Shown piece by piece: positions 21,401 through 27,400 of a stretch of 46,674 nt of DNA. The notes below the pieces were generated by a model. It was not told where the DNA came from. It was given only the letters and a program-made list of their open reading frames with translations, and did not search any database. The first letter of the stretch is position 1. The number at the start of each line of letters is the position of its first letter. Both the position numbers and the translations under genes were made by a program. Origin of the DNA: Anaerolineae bacterium (GTDB lineage Bacteria; Pseudomonadota; Alphaproteobacteria; DSM-16000; Inquilinaceae); assembly GCA_028285185.1 (NCBI GenBank), contig JANQQD010000116.1:1-46674 (forward strand), in the 5' to 3' direction.

Positions 21401-24400
21401 TGCCGCCGGCCAGCGAAAGCGTGATCGTCGGATCGTCGACGCTGACCTGCAGGGCCGTGACGGCTTCCGACCCATCCCCGTCCCCGTCGCCATCCACAAC
21501 CGCCTGTCCGAAGCCGGCATCCTCAAGATCCAGGCTCAGGTTCAGATCGATCGTCCGGTCGGCGGCGCTTTCCGTGAGCTCGATGCTGCCTTCGCTCTCG
21601 ACCGCGGCCTCATCCAGCACCGCGTCGACGATCAGGTCGACGTCGTTGGTGGCGGTGGCGGTCAGCGTCGCATCGGTCTGATCCTGCACATCGACCTGCA
21701 GCACTAGGTCCTGCAGATCCACATCCGTATCGGCCGGCGGCGTTACCGTGATCTGGCCGACGAAGCTCGTGATGTCGACCGATCCGGTATCGAAGGTGAC
21801 CACCAGCGTCTGCGTGCCGGCAACCGAGCCGGGCACGAACACGGCCGTACCGTCGGTACCCAGATCCGCCACCAGTTGGGTGATGTCGAACGTCCAGTCA
21901 TCGGGGATGTCGACGATGCGGATCTCCGCCAATTCGTCGGTGGCGTTCACCACTTCCGCCCGCAGTTCCAGAACCTTGGACGTGTCCTCGACGAATTCCG
22001 GCCGCGCGTTCGGATTGGCCGGGTCCACAAGCTCGACGGTCCCCGGGCCGACGATGACTTTGAAGTTGGCGGTGTCGGTCTGGGTGTTGTCGGTGGTGTC
22101 CGGCTCCTGCCCGCTGGCGGGCACGGTGCCTTCGGGGGTGTTGTCCTCTTCGGCCACCGTGCCGATCGTGCCGAGGATGGAGCCCTGGAAATCGGCCGGC
22201 ACGGACGCTTCCACCAGCGCCGCAGCCGCTTCCAGATCCGCCGCACTGTCGGCGGTCAGCACCCAGATGGTCGGGTCGGTGCCGTCCTGCGTCAGTGCCG
22301 CCCCGGCCGGTGCACCGGCGCCAAGCTGCAGGGTTACGCCCGTAGGCAGTTCCTCGGTCAGCGTCAGCGTGGCCGACATCGTCTCCGTGTCGTCCGCGCC
22401 AGCCGGCGACGGATCGTCCGGCTGCGGGAAGCTGCCCGCATCGGTCGCCGCAATCGTCAGGCTAAGGCCCAGATTGATGGTCGCCGCAGTCGTCGGTGAG
22501 TCCTCGCGGACGGCGGAGTCCTCAACATCCGCGAACTGGTCCAGCACGGCGTCGACGATGATCTGCGCCGTCTCGTTCTGATCGGCCGTCACGCCCGACG
22601 GCACGTCGCGCGAAACGCCCGTCACCGTCAGACCGGTCAGGTCGACATCGCTGTCTTCCGGCGCCGTGACGAAGACGTCCTGCGAGAACTCGGTTTCTGT
22701 CGATGCGGGATCGAAGGTGACAGTCAAAGTGCCGGTCACCGCGTCGAAGCTGGCCGTTGCCGGCACGCCATCGGTCGCCAGGGCCGCATTCAGGGCGTCG
22801 ACATCGACGGTCCATCCGGCCGTGAAGCCGCTGACGGAGACCGACACCAGGGCGTCCGACGTGGGGTCGTCCACCTCTGCCCGCAGTTCAACGCCCGTGC
22901 TGGTGTCTTCCTTGATCACAGCACCGCCGTCCGGGCCGAATCCGACCGTCGGTCCCTCTTGCGGAATGATCGTGAAGTCGAAGTCCAGCGCCTGCGTGTT
23001 GTCGAAGGTGTCGACTTCCGTGTCGGTGGTCACATCTTCGGTGACCGTGCCGATGCGGATCGAGAACTCATCGTCGAATCCAGCCGGTACCAGGGCCTGC
23101 AGCGCCTCGATGATCGCCTGCTGCTCAGCCAGCGTGGTGCCGGTGATTTCGCCGGTGGCGGGATTGAAGGTGGCCGCGGGATTGCTGTTCAGCTCGAACA
23201 CGCCGGTCCCGACGTTGAACGTCGCCACCGTGTCCGGCAGGACCAGGCTGATGCCAGCACCACTGATCACGGTCGCGGTCAGGGTGGTGATGAATTCGGT
23301 CGCCGGCTGCGCATCGCCCACCGGCAGCTCGGTGTCGAAATCGCTGTCCGCCGGTGCCGGCTGCCCGAAGGGCGCCTCGGCCAGATTGAGCGTCAGGTTC
23401 AGGTCGACCACCTGATCCACGTCGCTGAGCGGCACGACGACGCCCGTCGTCTGCTCAACCACCGCTTCCGCATCCAGCACCGCGTCGACCACGATGCCGC
23501 TTGCGCCGGTGCCCGTCGCGGTCAGCGTGGTGTCGAAGATGTCGCGCGCGGTCGCCGACAGCGTCAGGTCGGTCAGGTCGACATCGCTGTCCGTCGGCGG
23601 CGTGACCAGGATCGTTTCGCTGAACGTCGTGGGTTCGGAGCCTGCGTTGAACGTGATGGTCAGCGTGGTGCCGTCGAACGTGGCGGTGCCGGTGGCGCCA
23701 AGCGCGGTGTTCAGCGCGGCGACGTCGATATCCCAGCCCGTCGTGAAGCCGTCGACGGTGATCACCGTCAAGAGGTCGGTGGAGGCGTCGTCGACCGCGG
23801 CCGACAGCGTCAGCCCGGTTTCCGTGTCCTCCTTCACCACGGGGTCCTGGCCCCCCAGCGTCAGCTCAACATCCGGCGACTCAACGGTCGACTGGACCTG
23901 GACAGTGAAGTTGAACGTCTCGTTGACGACGTTGTTGTCCAGCGTGCGCTCAAGACCACTGTTCACGACGATGTCGGGAAGCGTGTTGGCCTCACGCGAC
24001 TCTGTCACGATCTGGACTGCGAACGCTCCGGTGAACCCGGCGGGCACTTCCGCCTGCAGCAGTGAGATGATCTCTTGCTGCGCCGCGAAGTCCGGCGCCG
24101 TGATTTCGCCGGTGACGGGGTCGAAGGTGCCGCCCAGCGTCGGCGTGCCGGACAGCGACAGCGTGATCGCGGGATCACTCGGCAGTGCGGTCAGCGTGGC
24201 AATGGATTCCGAGCCGTCGGTGTCTTCGCCCACCGGCTGGCCGAAGGGTGCGCTTTCCAGGCTCAGCGTCAGGCCGAGTTCGACGATCTGGGCATCGACA
24301 CTGGCGTCGATGATCTGGCTGCCGCCTGCCACCTGAGCCTGCTCATCGAGCACGGCGTCGAGAATGACGTCGACATTCCCGGTGCCGACCGCGGTCAGGC

Positions 24401-27400
24401 TAGGTGTGGAGATGTCGCGCGCCGAAGCCGTCAGCGTCAGGTCCGACAGATCGACGTCGGTGTCGACCGGCGGGGTCAGCAGGATTTCCTGGGCGAAGGT
24501 CTGCTGCGGCGTGGTGAAGGTGATGGTCAGCGTCGTGCCATCGAACGTGGCGGAACCGATACCAGTCAGCGCCGTGTTCAGGGCATCGATGTCGAGCTCC
24601 CAGCCCGCGGTGAAGCCGCTGACGGTCACTTCCGTCAGTTCGTCCGACGCGTCTGCCGCCGCCGCTTCCAAGAGCAGCGGGCCCTGCGTGTCTTCGAAGA
24701 TGAAGGGCGGCTCGCCGTCTCGGGTCAGGCCGACGGTGGGTTCCACCACCTCATCACCGACTTCGATGCTGAAGTCGAAGGTCTCGGTGACGGTGTTGTT
24801 CGTTGTGTCGAACTCCACATCGCCGCTCGGCTCGTCCGTCGTGGTCGTGGTGACCGAAACGGTGAAGGCATCGCTGTAATCCGCGGGCACGGTCGCCTGC
24901 AGCAGCGAGATCACCTCCTGCAGCGCGGCCAGATCCGGCCCGGTGATCGCGCCGGTCGCCGCATCGAACGAACCGCCGAGAGCGGGCGTGCCGGACAACG
25001 AGAGCGTGATCGCATCGTCGCTGACCGCGACGGTGATCGGGCTGACGACGGATTCCGAGCCGTCACCATCGCCGCCGTCGTTCTGGCCGAAGACGGAGTC
25101 TTCCAGCGACAGCGTTAGATCTAGCGGCACGTCGCGCGCCGTGTCGCTCTCATCCAGCGTCTGGTCGGCGCCATCGACCTGCGCCTGCTGGTCCAGAACG
25201 GCATCCACAACCAGATCGACGCTGCTTGTGCCCGTGGCCGTCAGCGTCGCATCTGCGATGTCGCGGGCCGTGACGTCGAGCACAAGGTCGTTCAGGTCGA
25301 CGTCGGTGTCGTCCGGCGGCGTTACCGTGATCGTGCTTGAGAAGGTCTGCGGCTCAAAGCCGGTATCGAAGGTGATGACCAGTGTCTGCGTGCCGGCGCC
25401 GGGGACGACCGTGAGCGTGCCGATACCGGTCAGGTCGGCTTCGAGCTCCGTCGTATCGAAGGTCCAGCCGTCGGGGATGTCGACGATCCGGATTTCCGTC
25501 AGCACGTCCGTATCGCTGATCGTGCTGGCGTTCAGGTCGAGGACGTTCGCCGTGTCTTCGGAGAACTGCGGCTGACCGCCGGCAATACCGGGATCGGCAT
25601 CGGGATCGGTCAGCGTGACCGTCGGCGTACCGACACCGGTTTCCACGATCAGCGTGAATTCGGTCGTGCTGGTTGCCGTATTGTCGCTGGTATCCGGCTC
25701 CAGCCCGCTGGCCGGCACGGTGCCTTCCGGCGTGTTCGCTTCTTCGATCGTCGTGGTGACCGAGATGCCGATCGCGCCGGTGAAGCCCGTCGGCACATTG
25801 ACGCTCAGAAGCTCCAGGATTTCCTGGATATCAGCTTCGGTCGGCCCGGTGATCTCGCCAGTGACGCTATCGAAGGTGCCGCCGCCCGACGGAGTCCCGA
25901 TCAGCACCAGCGACGCCAAGCCGCTGGGGTCGTTAAGCGTCACTGTGACGGTGGTGATCTCCGACCCATCGGTATCGGGGCCGTCGGCGTCCAACGGCTG
26001 CGCGAAGGCTTCGCCGACACCGCGCGCGGTGTCAGACACCACAAGCGTGATGCCGAAAGCATCATCAAGGTTGATGTCCTGCGCCGCCACCGGGTCGACG
26101 TCGACCTGCGTCGTCGGGGTGCCCGTCACCTCCCCCTGCTGGTCCAGCACGGCGTCGACGACGATGTTGGCGTTTGCCGTGGCCGCGGACGTCAGCGTCG
26201 GGATCGCCAGATCCCGCGCTTCGGCCGTGACGGTCAGGCCGGTGAGATCGACATCGCTATCCGCCGGCGGCGTCAGCAACAGATCCTGCGCGAAGTCCTG
26301 GATGGAGGAACTGTCGGCAAAGGTAATGGTCAGCGTGGTGCCGTCAAAGCTCGCCGTGCCGTCGCTGCCAAGCGCCGTATTCAGCGCATCGATGTCGATC
26401 TGCCAGCTAGCGGTGAATCCGGTGACCTCGATCGATGTCAGCTTGTCGGAGGGATCTTCGGTCGTGGCCCGCAACTCGACGGCGGACTCGGTATCTTCCT
26501 TGATGACGGCGTCCGCGCCCTGTGGCCCGAGGCCGACCGACGGCGGATCGATGTCGCCAGCGAATTCGAAGGTGAAGACGAAATCGCGGCCGAAGCTGTT
26601 GTTGACGAACAGATCTTCCTGGTCGGTGACGGCGTCTTCCGTGACCGTCTCGATCTTCACGGAGAACGAGCTGCCGAACCCGGCCGGGATCTCGGCCTGC
26701 AGGCTCTCGATGATCAGTTCCTGTTCCGCCAGCGTGGCGTTGGCGATCACGCCGGTTGTCGCATTGAACGTCGCACTGCTGCCGTTCAGCGTGAAGGTGT
26801 TGGTGGGTGCGTCGAACGTCGCGATGCTGTCCGGCAGGGACAGGGTGATCAGCGGATTGTCGACCGTGGCCCTCAGCTCTGTGATCGACTCCGTGGGGTT
26901 GATCGCAGGATCGGCAACGCCGATGAGATCCGTGGTTGCGCCTGTCTGCCCGAACGGCGCCTCGACGAACTCGAAATCCAGGTTCAGCGCGACCGTCTGC
27001 GGCTGGTCGCTGATGGGGATCGGAACGCCGCCCGGCTGATCGACATCGACTACGCCGTCGAGCACGGCATCGACGAACAGGGACAGGGTTTCGCTGGCCG
27101 TCGCTGTGAAAGTGGGATCATCGAAGCTCACGACATTGGCCGTGAACACGATCTCGCCCAGGTCGACATCTGAATCCGGCGGCGGCTCGACCGTGAAGGT
27201 ACCGGTGAACGACGGCGGCGGCGTGGTCCCGACAAAGGTCAACGTGACGGTCTGCGACTCGCCATTGGGGTTCGGGATCACCGGCCCGACATCGATCACC
27301 CAACCAGGCAGCTGAAGGCCCGAGAAGTCATAGACGAATTCGTCCACACAGGATCCGGTGATGACGAACTGAATATCCGTCAAACCGCCCGGTCCGCCAG

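Noticed and set aside
12135..27080. Regular repeats considered as a CRISPR array or minisatellite
   Set aside because: The period is about 900 bases, the units are diverged and the reading frame is continuous, so these are protein repeats.
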